A stretch of DNA of 35,502 nt from Runella aurantiaca (lineage in GTDB: Bacteria; Bacteroidota; Bacteroidia; Cytophagales; Spirosomataceae): assembly GCF_003339505.1 (NCBI RefSeq), contig NZ_QPIW01000044.1, positions 1-35,502 of the forward strand, given 5' to 3'. The notes beneath the pieces are model-generated. The model saw only the letters and a program-made list of their open reading frames with translations. It was not told the DNA's origin and made no database searches. Position numbers and translations under genes: made by a program. This document shows, in pieces, positions 25,291-34,200 of this stretch. Position 1 is the stretch's first letter; every line of letters begins with the position of its first letter.

Positions 25291-25331
25291 TTACTATTAT
25301 TACTTCCATTCACTCATCAACAGAACTTTAC

Positions 25332-26996
25332 ATGAAAAAAAAAATTTACGTTCTTTTTGTCTTTGTTGCCTGTTTGGGCAGTTTTTTTCTCGGAACAGCC
25401 TACCAAGCAGCCGACCAACCCATTACTGCCGATATTGCCAATTATGCCTCAAAAATATTTGGCATTGAATTCACCCCCGCCGAGCGTGACTCGATGCTCG
25501 ATAACCTCACCGACCAACTGAAAGGTTTTGAACGGATTCGTAAAATTACTTTGACCAACGACGTGGCTCCGGCCCTCCTTTTTGACCCCGTTCCCACAGG
25601 TTTCGAGTTTGAAAAAGTGAAGAAACCATTTAAAGCGGGCTCCTTAGGTAAGATTACTTTACCCGCTGTACGCGATAGTCTGGCGTACTACACCGTGGCG
25701 GAACTCGGTGAACTGATTCGCACAAAACAGATTTCCTCCGTGGAACTTACACAGTTTTTTCTGGCGCGTCTCAAAAAATACAGCCCCACACTGCTCAACG
25801 TGATTACGCTTACCGAAGATCTGGCGTTGGCCCAAGCCACCCGCGCCGATGCCGAACTCAAAGCGGGCACTTATCGTGGCCCATTGCACGGTATTCCCTA
25901 CGGAGCCAAGGATTTATTGGCAAAAAAAGGCTACCCTACTACCTGGGGCTCTAATATTTACAAAAATCAGCAGCTTCCGTACGACGCTACCGTCATCCAA
26001 AAACTCGAAAAAGCGGGGGCTGTGTTGGTTGCCAAAATGTCGGTGGGCGAATTTGCAATGGGAGATGTATGGTTTGGCGGCAAAACCCGAAACCCTTGGA
26101 ATACCCAAGCGGGCGCCAGTGGCTCGTCGGCGGGCTCAGGCTCGGCGGTTTCGGCGGGTTGTTTGCCCTTTGCCATCGGCACCGAAACCCTCGGGTCGAT
26201 TGTCTCACCTTCTACCGTCAACGGGGTCACCGGACTGCGCCCTACCTTTGGACGAGTGAGCCGCTTCGGTGCCATGGCCCTGAGCTGGAGCATGGACAAA
26301 ATCGGCCCCATGACCCGCTCTGTGGAAGATTGTGCACTGGTCTTCAACGCCATCCAAGGCCCTGACGGACAGGATGCTACCGTCAGAGATGTTCCTTTTA
26401 ACTATGAGCCATTAAAAACCTTAAAAGGAACGCGCATTGGGTATCTGAAAAAGGCCTTTGAGTCCAATTATCCCAACCGGGCCAATGACTCAATCACTTT
26501 GGTCAAGCTCCGCGAACTGGGAGCCGAGCTGGTTCCATTTGAGCTTCCCTCCTATCCCGTGGGTGATTTGACCATCACCATTGGCGTTGAAGGTGGGGCC
26601 GCGTTTGATGAACTGACCCTCACCAACAAAGACGACCAAATGGTGCGTCAAAGCAAAAATGCATGGCCCAACGAGTTTCGCTCGGCGCGGTATATCCCCG
26701 CCATTGAGTATGTGCAGGCACAGCGTGTGCGTACCAAAATGATTCAGGATTTGTACCAATTACTTAAAAAAGAACGGATTGAGGTGTACATCACGCCCAC
26801 CTACGCGGGTGGAAACCTGACCTATACCAACCTATCGGGCCACCCCAGCATTTGTTTGCCCAATGGGTTTAAACGCAACGGAATGCCGACGAGCATCACC
26901 TTTACCGCACAATTGTACAGCGAAGCCAAATTGCTGGCCGTGGCCAAAGTATATCAGGATGCTACTTTTTGGCACAAGAAACATCCTAACATTTAA
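25332..26996 (+). CDS. Exported amidase-signature (AS) family hydrolase
   Basis: The 554-residue protein has an N-terminal signal or membrane-anchor helix (about 5-24) and a linker of about 90 residues, then the AS fold. The Ser-cisSer-Lys triad is visible: Lys193 in GIPYGAKDLLA, the cis-Ser Ser265 in GASGSSAGSGS, and nucleophile Ser289 in GTETLGSIVSPS. The spacing of 24 residues between the two serines equals that of fatty acid amide hydrolase. It resembles GatA-like amidases, but the signal peptide and missing gatB/gatC context argue against a tRNA amidotransferase. It probably cleaves small amides in the cell envelope. It is monocistronic and ends at a hairpin. Confidence 0.88.
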   Translation: MKKKIYVLFVFVACLGSFFLGTAYQAADQPITADIANYASKIFGIEFTPAERDSMLDNLTDQLKGFERIRKITLTNDVAPALLFDPVPTGFEFEKVKKPFKAGSLGKITLPAVRDSLAYYTVAELGELIRTKQISSVELTQFFLARLKKYSPTLLNVITLTEDLALAQATRADAELKAGTYRGPLHGIPYGAKDLLAKKGYPTTWGSNIYKNQQLPYDATVIQKLEKAGAVLVAKMSVGEFAMGDVWFGGKTRNPWNTQAGASGSSAGSGSAVSAGCLPFAIGTETLGSIVSPSTVNGVTGLRPTFGRVSRFGAMALSWSMDKIGPMTRSVEDCALVFNAIQGPDGQDATVRDVPFNYEPLKTLKGTRIGYLKKAFESNYPNRANDSITLVKLRELGAELVPFELPSYPVGDLTITIGVEGGAAFDELTLTNKDDQMVRQSKNAWPNEFRSARYIPAIEYVQAQRVRTKMIQDLYQLLKKERIEVYITPTYAGGNLTYTNLSGHPSICLPNGFKRNGMPTSITFTAQLYSEAKLLAVAKVYQDATFWHKKHPNI

Positions 26997-27007
26997 AGGT
27001 ATGTAGC

Positions 27008-27048
27008 AACGAAAAAGGGTTGGCAGATGTGTCAACCCTTTTTTCGTT
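27008..27048. terminator. Bidirectional terminator between amidase and DUF3050 genes
   Basis: The arm aacgaaaaagggttg pairs with caacccttttttcgtt (one bulged base, 10-nt loop), with A and T runs built into the stem. It lies 12 nt after the amidase stop and abuts the stop of the minus-strand DUF3050 gene. Confidence 0.75.
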
Positions 27049-27828
27049 TTATGCCAATTCCAAGGTTAAAATCTGGTCATATACGGCATCCCAAAGCGCT
27101 ATTCGGCTCTTGAGTGCAGCAATGGCGCTTTCTGTGGCCTCTTCCCACTTTTGAGGGTCAGTTCCGCAGAGTTCTTCTACCATCTGCATCGCCAAATGAC
27201 TGTGGTGATCGCCATCTACTTCGATATGACGCTCCAAATAGTATTTAAATTTGGCTACGCGCGCCGAATCCTCCCCCTTCCATTCGTTAATAAACGCCAA
27301 AAACATATCAGGAATTAAATCCTCACGCCCAAACGTAAAAACGGAAGCCACCACATGTGGTTTTTGGGTAGCAATAAACGCAAACGTCTGTCGGACAAAG
27401 TCTTGCGTGCCTTGTGCAGCTCCGGTTTCGGAGAGTCCATTTACCAGTGTTTTTCCCTCCTGCAACCCCTGTATCAAGGCTTTAATGGCTGTAGAATCAG
27501 CACTCATTTGTTGCATTGCCGCCAAATAAAGTTCAAAATGACTCATGCGAATGCCTTTTTCGTCCACGTCACTTTCTTCTCCAATCACGATTTCGTTGAT
27601 TAAATAACGCGTGTTCGCACTCCCTACGGGCATCCAAGGCACTTTTACACACGTAAGGGACTGTTGAAGGTCTTTTAATAGGGACATAAAATCCCAAACG
27701 GCAAAGACGTGATTTTCGGCAAAAACCCGAAGCTGCTCTATCGTCTGAACGCTTTTATAAATGGGGTGGCCGACCAGTTCTTCCCGAATTGGGGCGATTT
27801 TCAGTTGTAATTGTTGAATGGGGGTCAT
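27049..27828 (-). CDS. DUF3050-family protein (heme-oxygenase-like fold)
   Basis: The 259-residue protein matches the DUF3050 pattern: an N-terminal helix with GHPIYKSV, FAENHVFAVWDFMSLLKDLQ, a mid-part NEIVIGEESDVDEKG, then FGREDLIPDMF and YYLERHIEVDGDHHS. The paired acidic/His sites (EIVIGEE and ERHIEVDGDHH) suggest a metal site in an all-helical, heme-oxygenase/TENA-like bundle, as seen in several diiron oxygenase-like families. No biochemical function is known to me. It is transcribed alone and convergent with the amidase. Confidence 0.8.
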   Translation of the reverse strand: MTPIQQLQLKIAPIREELVGHPIYKSVQTIEQLRVFAENHVFAVWDFMSLLKDLQQSLTCVKVPWMPVGSANTRYLINEIVIGEESDVDEKGIRMSHFELYLAAMQQMSADSTAIKALIQGLQEGKTLVNGLSETGAAQGTQDFVRQTFAFIATQKPHVVASVFTFGREDLIPDMFLAFINEWKGEDSARVAKFKYYLERHIEVDGDHHSHLAMQMVEELCGTDPQKWEEATESAIAALKSRIALWDAVYDQILTLELA

Positions 27829-27940
27829 GCTGTACTGTGTGTTTGTCTTAACTTTTTAGGTATAAACACTAAAAAAGGAAAAAGTTCTAAAAAAAGACAA
27901 TTTCAGTACTACGTACGAATCAGGCCGCCAATGGATATTT

Positions 27941-28324
27941 TTAGGGATTAAAAATTATTTGATGTATCTCGAATAGCTTTCTCAATTTATTTCTTCTTCG
28001 ACGCGCAATTTCCACCACTTCGCCATTGGGAAAAGTAACAATGCTAAAGCTCTGAATTGTACACTCCAGCAAACAATCTAAATTTACTAAATACGACTTG
28101 TGAATACGAACAAACCCATACCATTCCAACATTGACACATAGCTCCCCAACGGCAAAGAAGTCAGAACAAGCTCGCCCGTTTTTAGGTGAAATAGGGTAT
28201 AATTTCCCTGAGCTACCAAAAACGAAATCTGCTTTGGGTTAATCGTATTTTTACCGTTTTTGGTTTGAAAACGAGGCAAGTACACTACATTTTCAAAAGG
28301 AGTAACCTGGGGAAAAGTATTCAT
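27941..28324 (-). CDS. LytTR DNA-binding protein without receiver domain (paralog 1)
   Basis: The ATG at 28324 is preferred over 28387 because the product then begins MNTF, as its paralog does. The 127 residues are a single LytTR domain: QISFLVAQGNYTLFHLKTGE, then the hallmark FVRIHKSYLVNLDCL, then a basic end (VVEIARRRRNKLR). LytTR domains bind pairs of short direct repeats about 21-22 bp apart. The lack of a receiver means activity is set by abundance or by a partner. It pairs with the second LytTR gene 315 bp upstream on the same strand. Confidence 0.85.
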   Translation of the reverse strand: MNTFPQVTPFENVVYLPRFQTKNGKNTINPKQISFLVAQGNYTLFHLKTGELVLTSLPLGSYVSMLEWYGFVRIHKSYLVNLDCLLECTIQSFSIVTFPNGEVVEIARRRRNKLRKLFEIHQIIFNP

Positions 28325-28639
28325 TTTCGCTTCTTGTTTATTTTGCAACACCAGTATTATTTGTGTCTCATAAAGAAGATAACACAATCACTTACAATGC
28401 ATTAAAAAGCATATATTTATAACAAACACTTTACCAATCAAATCCTTAAACCCTATTCAAGAATGTCCTAATTATAGTAAATACACTTATTTTTTTTGTA
28501 TTCTTAAGACTGCACTTTCAGGCAATCGGTCACTTATTCACCATAAAATATCATAATTAAATGCGGTATATCCAACAGAAAAGTGCCCTTTCTGTGACAT
28601 AATGTTGTCCCGTATTAGTCATACAAGTTGCTCAATCAA
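28325..28639. other. A/T-rich gap between the two LytTR genes
   Basis: No coding frame or clear TAnnTTTG box is seen. A 7-bp hairpin (acagaaa/tttctgt, 28575-28595) lies 45 nt past the stop of the second LytTR gene and may end its transcript, though no T-run follows. Confidence 0.4.
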
Positions 28640-29017
28640 TCAAGAGGCCTGTCTTTGACTTTTTACCTTTTTTTTCAATTCCAAATAGCGCCGCCGGGCC
28701 ACTTCAATGACGCTCCCATTGGGCAACTTCAAGACTCTATCGGGTCGTAACCGACAACTTTTCAAATGATACCCATTCACTAAATGCGACTTGTGAATTC
28801 TGATAAAGCCATATTGCTCTAATAATTCGACGTATATATTCAGCGAATGAGACGTAATTACCTCCTCACCGTCTTCCATATAAAACTGGGTATAGTTACT
28901 CTTTGCACTCAGGTACACGATTCGACGCAGGTCAACCGCCCGCTCACCTTCCTTGGTTCGAAAGCGTGGCAATGCCATTTTGCTTTCAGAAGGCACAACA
29001 CCTAAAAAAGTATTCAT
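28640..29017 (-). CDS. LytTR DNA-binding protein without receiver domain (paralog 2)
   Basis: The 125-residue single-domain protein shares its plan and start (MNTF) with paralog 1: LPRFRTKEGERAVDLRRI, YLSAKSNYTQFYMEDGE, FIRIHKSHLVNGYHL, then LPNGSVIEVARRRYLELKKK. The DNA-contact region differs moderately, so the two may bind related sites. Receiver-less LytTR proteins are common in Cytophagales and mostly uncharacterised. It lies downstream, on the same strand, of the cytochrome c and lipoprotein genes, whose upstream region carries 21-bp-phased direct repeats. Confidence 0.85.
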   Translation of the reverse strand: MNTFLGVVPSESKMALPRFRTKEGERAVDLRRIVYLSAKSNYTQFYMEDGEEVITSHSLNIYVELLEQYGFIRIHKSHLVNGYHLKSCRLRPDRVLKLPNGSVIEVARRRYLELKKKVKSQRQAS

Positions 29018-29039
29018 CTCCTCTTCCGTATTTAAGTTA

Positions 29040-29320
29040 AATTAAAACCATCTAACAAGGGATTCGCTGTGGCCATACCCCCAAGCAATGACGTCGGCTG
29101 ACTATATCAGCCCCGAAGTGATTGTCTTGGTGGAGTACACGACAAAGACACAGCGCTGTTGAAGCCTGTGTCGTTAAAGAAATCAAACGCACTGTTTCAT
29201 CCACCTGTTAGGGCTGGATACAGGTCAGAAGCGGGGGATTGGTGGGCACATGAAGTGCCAGTTCGGGTTGCCTTAGGCCCCCAAACGCTCGGACTCAAAA
29301 GCAAATCCGAAAGGAAGTGA
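29040..29320. other. GC-richer intergenic island with several hairpins; possible structured RNA
   Basis: Between two A/T-rich flanks this stretch holds a run of inverted repeats: ggctga/tcagcc (about 29096-29112), gacacag/ctgtgtc (about 29147-29174), acctgt/acaggt (about 29202-29224), ggcac/gtgcc (about 29246-29262) and an outer ggggg/ccccc (about 29232-29283). I recognise no known RNA family (not tmRNA, RNase P, SRP or 6S). A 24-codon frame on the plus strand (29088-29162, MTSADYISPEVIVL...) exists but is unproven. Confidence 0.35.
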
Positions 29321-29364
29321 AACATTTTTTTCATCGGTAGAAAAAGGGTGATGTAAATTGAAAT

Positions 29365-29434
29365 GGTAGTATGGTAAAAGGAGGCGGGTGATGATTTGTG
29401 AATCGCTCACCCTTACCTCCTTCCCCTTTCTACC
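29365..29434 (-). terminator. Large imperfect inverted repeat after the cytochrome c gene
   Basis: ggtag, aaggagg and gggtga on the left match tcaccc, cctcctt and ctacc on the right, giving an interrupted stem of about 18 bp. It lies 30 nt beyond the cytochrome stop on the minus strand, so it is probably a terminator or mRNA-end stabiliser. Confidence 0.45.
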
Positions 29435-29464
29435 ACGAAAGATTTTTAGGGCCTCAACAACCCG

Positions 29465-30067
29465 TTAGAGTTGAGCCAACTTATCTGGTGGAATGGGGGC
29501 CGGCACCGCATTTTTGACTGGTTTAGTGCTTTTCAAATACTTAAATACAGCTTCAATATCTTCTTCCGCCATATTTGTATAGTTTACCCAAGGCATGGGT
29601 GGTAAAAGCGGACGCGCGGTGGCCAGTCCCTTGGATTTACCTTGTGTCAAAGCCGTTTTGAATTGCTCGTATGACCACGTACCGATACCCGTTGCATCAG
29701 AAGTAAGGTTGGCCGAAAAGCTGACGCCCCAAGGCCCTACACTCGCTGTACCGTCGGGGCCAAACAACATCCAACCATTCTTCAATGCTTCTGGCACTAC
29801 TTTCCCAATGGGGTGGTCGGCGGGGTGGCCCGAAAGATGCAACTCAGGAATAATTTCGGGGCCTTGCGCTCCCATTCGTTTGGGGGAATGGCAATCCTGA
29901 CAGCCCATAATGCCTACCAGGTATTCGCCCCGTTTAATGATTGCTTCTTCCGATTTAACGGCCGACTTTTCGGTTTTTTCGAGATTCTCCGAGTTTGCGG
30001 TACAACCAATCAATACAGACGTACCAAATAAAGCAATGGCAGCAATGGCATAATGTGTGTTTTTCAT
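29465..30067 (-). CDS. Mono-heme cytochrome c lipoprotein
   Basis: The 200-residue protein has a lipobox ending in Cys22 (SVLIGC), so it should be membrane-anchored. A heme-binding CQDCH follows at residues 56-60, a Met ligand candidate sits in PPMPWVNY near residue 158, and a final helix EEDIEAVFKYLKS is typical of class I cytochromes. It presumably carries electrons in the periplasm for an unidentified dehydrogenase. It lies 57 nt downstream of the lipoprotein gene on the same strand, so the two probably form an operon. Confidence 0.88.
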   Translation of the reverse strand: MKNTHYAIAAIALFGTSVLIGCTANSENLEKTEKSAVKSEEAIIKRGEYLVGIMGCQDCHSPKRMGAQGPEIIPELHLSGHPADHPIGKVVPEALKNGWMLFGPDGTASVGPWGVSFSANLTSDATGIGTWSYEQFKTALTQGKSKGLATARPLLPPMPWVNYTNMAEEDIEAVFKYLKSTKPVKNAVPAPIPPDKLAQL

Positions 30068-30124
30068 AATACCGATTGATAAAGGGTGAACAAAAAAATG
30101 GGTTGTATAAAACGCGTCGGTATG

Positions 30125-30874
30125 TTATTGCATCATCATCAAATCGTCGAGACTTACCACGATATCGTCGCCAACCTGCTTGATGCTGTACTTCATCGGG
30201 TAATATCCCGCCTTGGCAAACTTCGCGGGTAGTGGCATCGTTTTTGTCAGATTAGGACTGCTCTTCAGAAACTCATGCGTGACCATCGGCTCCATAAAAG
30301 TCAACTTTCCGTCGTAAGAACCATAAATCAGCGTTTCGGCAAATTTGCCTTTACCCGATAGTTCAGGAGATGCGGGATCGGCCCAGTGAACGCCCATTTC
30401 GGGCACCCCCGCTGGCAATCGGATGTAATTGCTCGGGATAAAACCCGCCGCTGGCAAATTATCAAACTTAGCCGGAGCGATTTCATACAACGGAATGGCC
30501 TTGCGCTCGGCTAATGGCTGTATATAAAAGTGCATGTCAAAATGCGCTACATCGTACACCCCCGGAGGCTCGTGGCCCGTGTGCAGATAATCCAGCATTA
30601 TGTGGTCAAAAGGTGTCTTGCCAACGGCTTCGGCAGGAAGGTTAAGTACCAAAGCTACACCTCCGTGGGACAGGTTATCCAAGGCACCTTTGGTGAGCGT
30701 AAAGCCGATAGAAGTAGGGATATTGTCGGCTGAAAACTTAACCCACGAGTACGCTTTACCGTTGCCGAGGGTTTCTTCTTTGCCGCTGAAAGTTGTGGCA
30801 ACGGGTTCATTGCTTTTGTCGCAACCTGTCAAAAACAACAGGCCCAACAGCCAGAATGTCAATAATTGTTTCAT
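30125..30874 (-). CDS. Lipoprotein of unknown function, DUF5602 (TTHB210)-like
   Basis: The 249-residue protein begins with a lipoprotein signal (MKQLLTFWLLGLLFLTGC, Cys18). The body has a beta-rich N-part, VYDVAHFDMHFYIQPL with two close histidines, VPEMGVHWADPASPEL, and TLIYGSYDGKLTFMEPMVTHEFL. His-rich motifs with the MG-x-H-W and EPM segments resemble DUF5602/TTHB210-like proteins, an assignment made from memory. The clustered histidines suggest metal binding. It is first in a probable operon with the cytochrome c lipoprotein, so a redox or metal role is plausible but unproven. Confidence 0.65.
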   Translation of the reverse strand: MKQLLTFWLLGLLFLTGCDKSNEPVATTFSGKEETLGNGKAYSWVKFSADNIPTSIGFTLTKGALDNLSHGGVALVLNLPAEAVGKTPFDHIMLDYLHTGHEPPGVYDVAHFDMHFYIQPLAERKAIPLYEIAPAKFDNLPAAGFIPSNYIRLPAGVPEMGVHWADPASPELSGKGKFAETLIYGSYDGKLTFMEPMVTHEFLKSSPNLTKTMPLPAKFAKAGYYPMKYSIKQVGDDIVVSLDDLMMMQ

Positions 30875-30903
30875 GTGATTGTACTTAAGTGTTTAGTAAA
30901 TAA

Positions 30904-30917
30904 TAGTGGAAATCCAC
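30904..30917. promoter_or_regulatory. Palindrome agtgga-aa-tccact
   Basis: A perfect 6-bp inverted repeat with a 2-bp centre lies 30 nt upstream of the DUF5602-like start codon, where a repressor or the transcript leader could use it. No known regulator matches. Confidence 0.25.
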
Positions 30918-30977
30918 TTCCAATCCTGCGATAGAATGGTGAAACAAAATTGGCCGATTTTGGCAGGCAGGTGTTAG

Positions 30978-31094
30978 CACAAACTGGACTTTCTCTTCCT
31001 CATTCTGGACCACCAACGAAGCAATGGCAAAGGCTCTCAGAATAGCGCACAACTTCGCTTCCTCATTTTGGACTTTCTTTTACTCATTTTGAAC
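30978..31094 (-). promoter_or_regulatory. Array of 12-bp direct repeats phased at 21 bp: candidate LytTR operator
   Basis: Four related 12-mers begin at 30978 (cacaaactggac), 30999 (ctcattctggac), 31062 (ctcattttggac) and 31083 (ctcattttgaac). Offsets are 0, 21, 84 and 105, all multiples of 21 bp, so every copy faces the same side of the helix. LytTR proteins bind pairs of direct repeats at this spacing, and two LytTR genes lie downstream. The array is about 105-220 nt upstream of the lipoprotein/cytochrome operon, the only gene it can serve. The rest of 30875-31200 holds no gene. Confidence 0.5.
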
Positions 31095-31200
31095 AAAAAC
31101 ATAAAAACAGCTTGGTTTAGGCGCTTTTTTTCTCAAAACCAACGTCAAAAGTTTTACGATTAAAAGACAATTTTGGGGATAGTTTGAACCATCAAACCAC

Positions 31201-31242
31201 AAAAAAGAGGCTGTCTCAAAACGCTGAGACGGCCTCTTTTTT
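31201..31242 (-). terminator. Hairpin terminator of the giant surface-protein gene
   Basis: aaaaaagaggctgtctca pairs with tgagacggcctctttttt over 18 bp with one G-T pair and a 6-nt loop. It lies 26 nt beyond the stop codon of the minus-strand adhesin gene. Confidence 0.75.
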
Positions 31243-31267
31243 GTGGGCTTAATAAGCTATTGACTTA

Positions 31268-34200
31268 CTAATTGGGACAGTCACCTATGACCGCCTGAAA
31301 AGTAGTACCTGCTGCGCTGAAGCCCGGCAGGAGTGTCACGGATTGGCTACCTCGGTACTCCACCGTCGCGCCTGACACCTGATTGGTAGCCGTGATACGA
31401 CCGCCTGTTTTTAACACCGTTCCGCCCGTTATCGGCTCGCTCACGCTCAACATGGCAGGGCCAGCGCCACCTGTGCTTTGGCTTTCATAACATCCCATGT
31501 CGACAATCGCCAAGCCCGTTGTATAAGGACGAACATTCCCGTCCAAATCCAGAGGCAACGTACTCGCCGCATTGTCGCCTGCATTGATTGCGGGCGAACA
31601 CGGTTGCAAGTGATAGTCTCCCAAATTCACCGTCGGTGCCAGCCCACTTGGCGTCGCTTTGATAAACAATGGGTTTTGGTTTAGGTTGCCAGTTCCCGCA
31701 AATCCACCTTCCACAATGCTGTATCGAATACTAATTCCAGGGGTTGTTTGAACACCGCTGTTGCCCCATAAAATACTGTTTTGCAGCATCCCTGAAGAAT
31801 TCGAGTTAAAAATCCCACCCTGCGTACCGTTAACGCCGTGATTGGAAGCAATTGTACAATGCGTCAGTATCGGTGCGCTGTAATTGAGGTACAATCCACC
31901 GCCTAATCCTTTGTTGGAAACAATCAGTAAGTTTTCCAAATGTGGACGCCCTGCACTTTCCATGTAAATACCGCCCCCGAAGGTAGCTTCGTTGCCAGCT
32001 ATAATGCTGTTTGTGATACTTACCTCGCTGCTGTCTCTGAGCAGAATTCCGCCACCGCCAATGGCCCGATTGTTGGTAATCAAGCAGTTCGTTATCAAAC
32101 CTTTACTCCTATTGATTACCAGTATCCCCCCGCCCGACGACAACAAGGAAGGTTGATCTAAATTTGCGCCTTGTGCCGCTACGTAAAAATCAGCATACCC
32201 CTTTTCAATCACAAAACCATCCAAACGGGTTGTGTCATTTGTGGCACTCAGCACAACTACATGGTTTACATTGTCGGCCAAAGATGAAGTGCCGATTTCT
32301 CCACTTAAAACCGTCTTTTGTATATTCCAATTTCTTTGACTCAACTCAGTTTCTGTTCCGACAAACCCTCCGTAAACTTGTACGCCCGAAGGAATCTCAA
32401 AAACATCTTTACGCAAAGTCCCAGGTTTGTAGGTACCCGCCGCAACCCAAACTTGAATATCTCCTCCTGACAAAATCGAGGCCGCACTCAAGCCCGCTTG
32501 TAAATTCGCAAAAGCTTTCGACCAACTGCTACCATCTTGACTTGGAGACGTATTTGAGCCATTGACATAAATGATTTGGGCAAGATTTGGGACAATGATG
32601 GCAACCAATGCAGTATCTGTCACCTCAGCACAACTACCGCTGGCGGCGATTGTATACGTTACTGTGTAACTGCCAGAAGAACTGGTGGCTAAATTGATTT
32701 CTCCCGTTGATGCGTTCAGCGATAACCCTGACGGGGTGGCGCTGAAAGTTCCTCCCGCCGTCCCCGTGAGGGTTACCGTCGCTGTGCCTGTATTGGTGTA
32801 TGGACTACCCACGTAGCTTATCGTAGCCGTTGGTACAGGAACCGCATTAATCGTCTGCAAAGTCGATGTTGCTACGCAGGTAGGATTGCTCTGCAAACGA
32901 ACACTGAACGTGTAATTGGCGGGAGACAACATTGAAAATGTATTGCTCAACTGCCAGTCCATACCATCTTTGGAGTATTCCAATGTCCCCGAACCCGTGG
33001 CATTGACCACCGCCGTACCCGTCGGCAAGGCGCAAGTGGGCTGCGTCAGCGTCATATCCGTCAGCGTCGGTGCGCCTGGCACAGTATTGACAACTAAAGT
33101 CAAAGGCGCTGAGATACAACCCGTGGCCGTGTTTTTGGCCGTCACTGAATACATGTTCGGAGTCAACCCACTGAAAGTGGCCAAAGTCTGATAGTCGGTT
33201 CCGTTGATGCTGTATTGAATGTCCGTACCCGTGGGAGCCGTTACCACAATCGTGCCCGTTGGCACCGTGCACGTCGGTTGTAGCGTCACACTCGCCGTCG
33301 GCGTGGCGGGAGCGTTCGGCACGGCATTGACCGTCAAACTCAAGGGCAAGGAAACGCAGCCCGTTACCATGTTCTTGGCCGTCACCGAATAAGTCGCAGG
33401 AGTCAACCCGCTGAAAGTTCCAGAAGTTTGATAGTCGGTTCCGTTGATGCTGTATTGAATGTCCATACCCGTGGGAGCCGTCACCACAATCGTGCCCGTT
33501 GGCACCGTGCACGTCGGTTGCACCGTCACCGAAGCCGTCGGCGTGGCAGGAGCGTTCGGCACGACATTGACCGTCAAACTCAAAGGCGCTGAGATACAAC
33601 CCGTGGCCGTATTTTTGGCCGTCACTGAATACATGTTCGGAGACAACCCGCTGAAAGTTCCAGAAGTCTGATAGTCGGTTCCGTTGATGCTGTATTGAAT
33701 GTCCGTACCCGTGGGAGCCGTGACCACAATCGTGCCCGTTGGCACCGTACACGTCGGTTGTAGCGTCACCGAAGCCGTCGGCGTGGCGGGAGCGTTCGGC
33801 ACGGCATTGACCGTCAAACTCAATGGCAAGGAAACGCAACCCGTAGCCGTGTTTTTCGCCGTCACCGAATACATGTTCGGAGTCAACCCGCTGAAAGTGG
33901 CCAAAGTTTGATAGTCGGTTCCGTTGATGCTGTATTGAATGTCCGTACCCGTGGGAGCCGTGACCACAATCGTGCCCGTTGGCACCGTGCACGTCGGTTG
34001 TAGCGTCACCGAAGCCGTCGGCGTGGCGGGAGCGTTCGGCACGACATTGACCGTCAAACTCAATGGCAAGGAAACACAACCCGTAGCCGTGTTTTTGGCC
34101 GTCACCGAATACATGTTCGGAGTCAACCCGCTGAAAGTTCCAGAAGTTTGATAGTCGGTTCCGTTGATGCTGTATTGAATGTCCGTACCCGTGGGAGCCG

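Noticed and set aside
25332-26996. Assignment of the amidase as GatA of the tRNA amidotransferase, suggested by the neighbouring tRNA
   Set aside because: It has an N-terminal signal helix and a 90-residue linker, lacks gatB/gatC neighbours, and tRNA adjacency is not meaningful.
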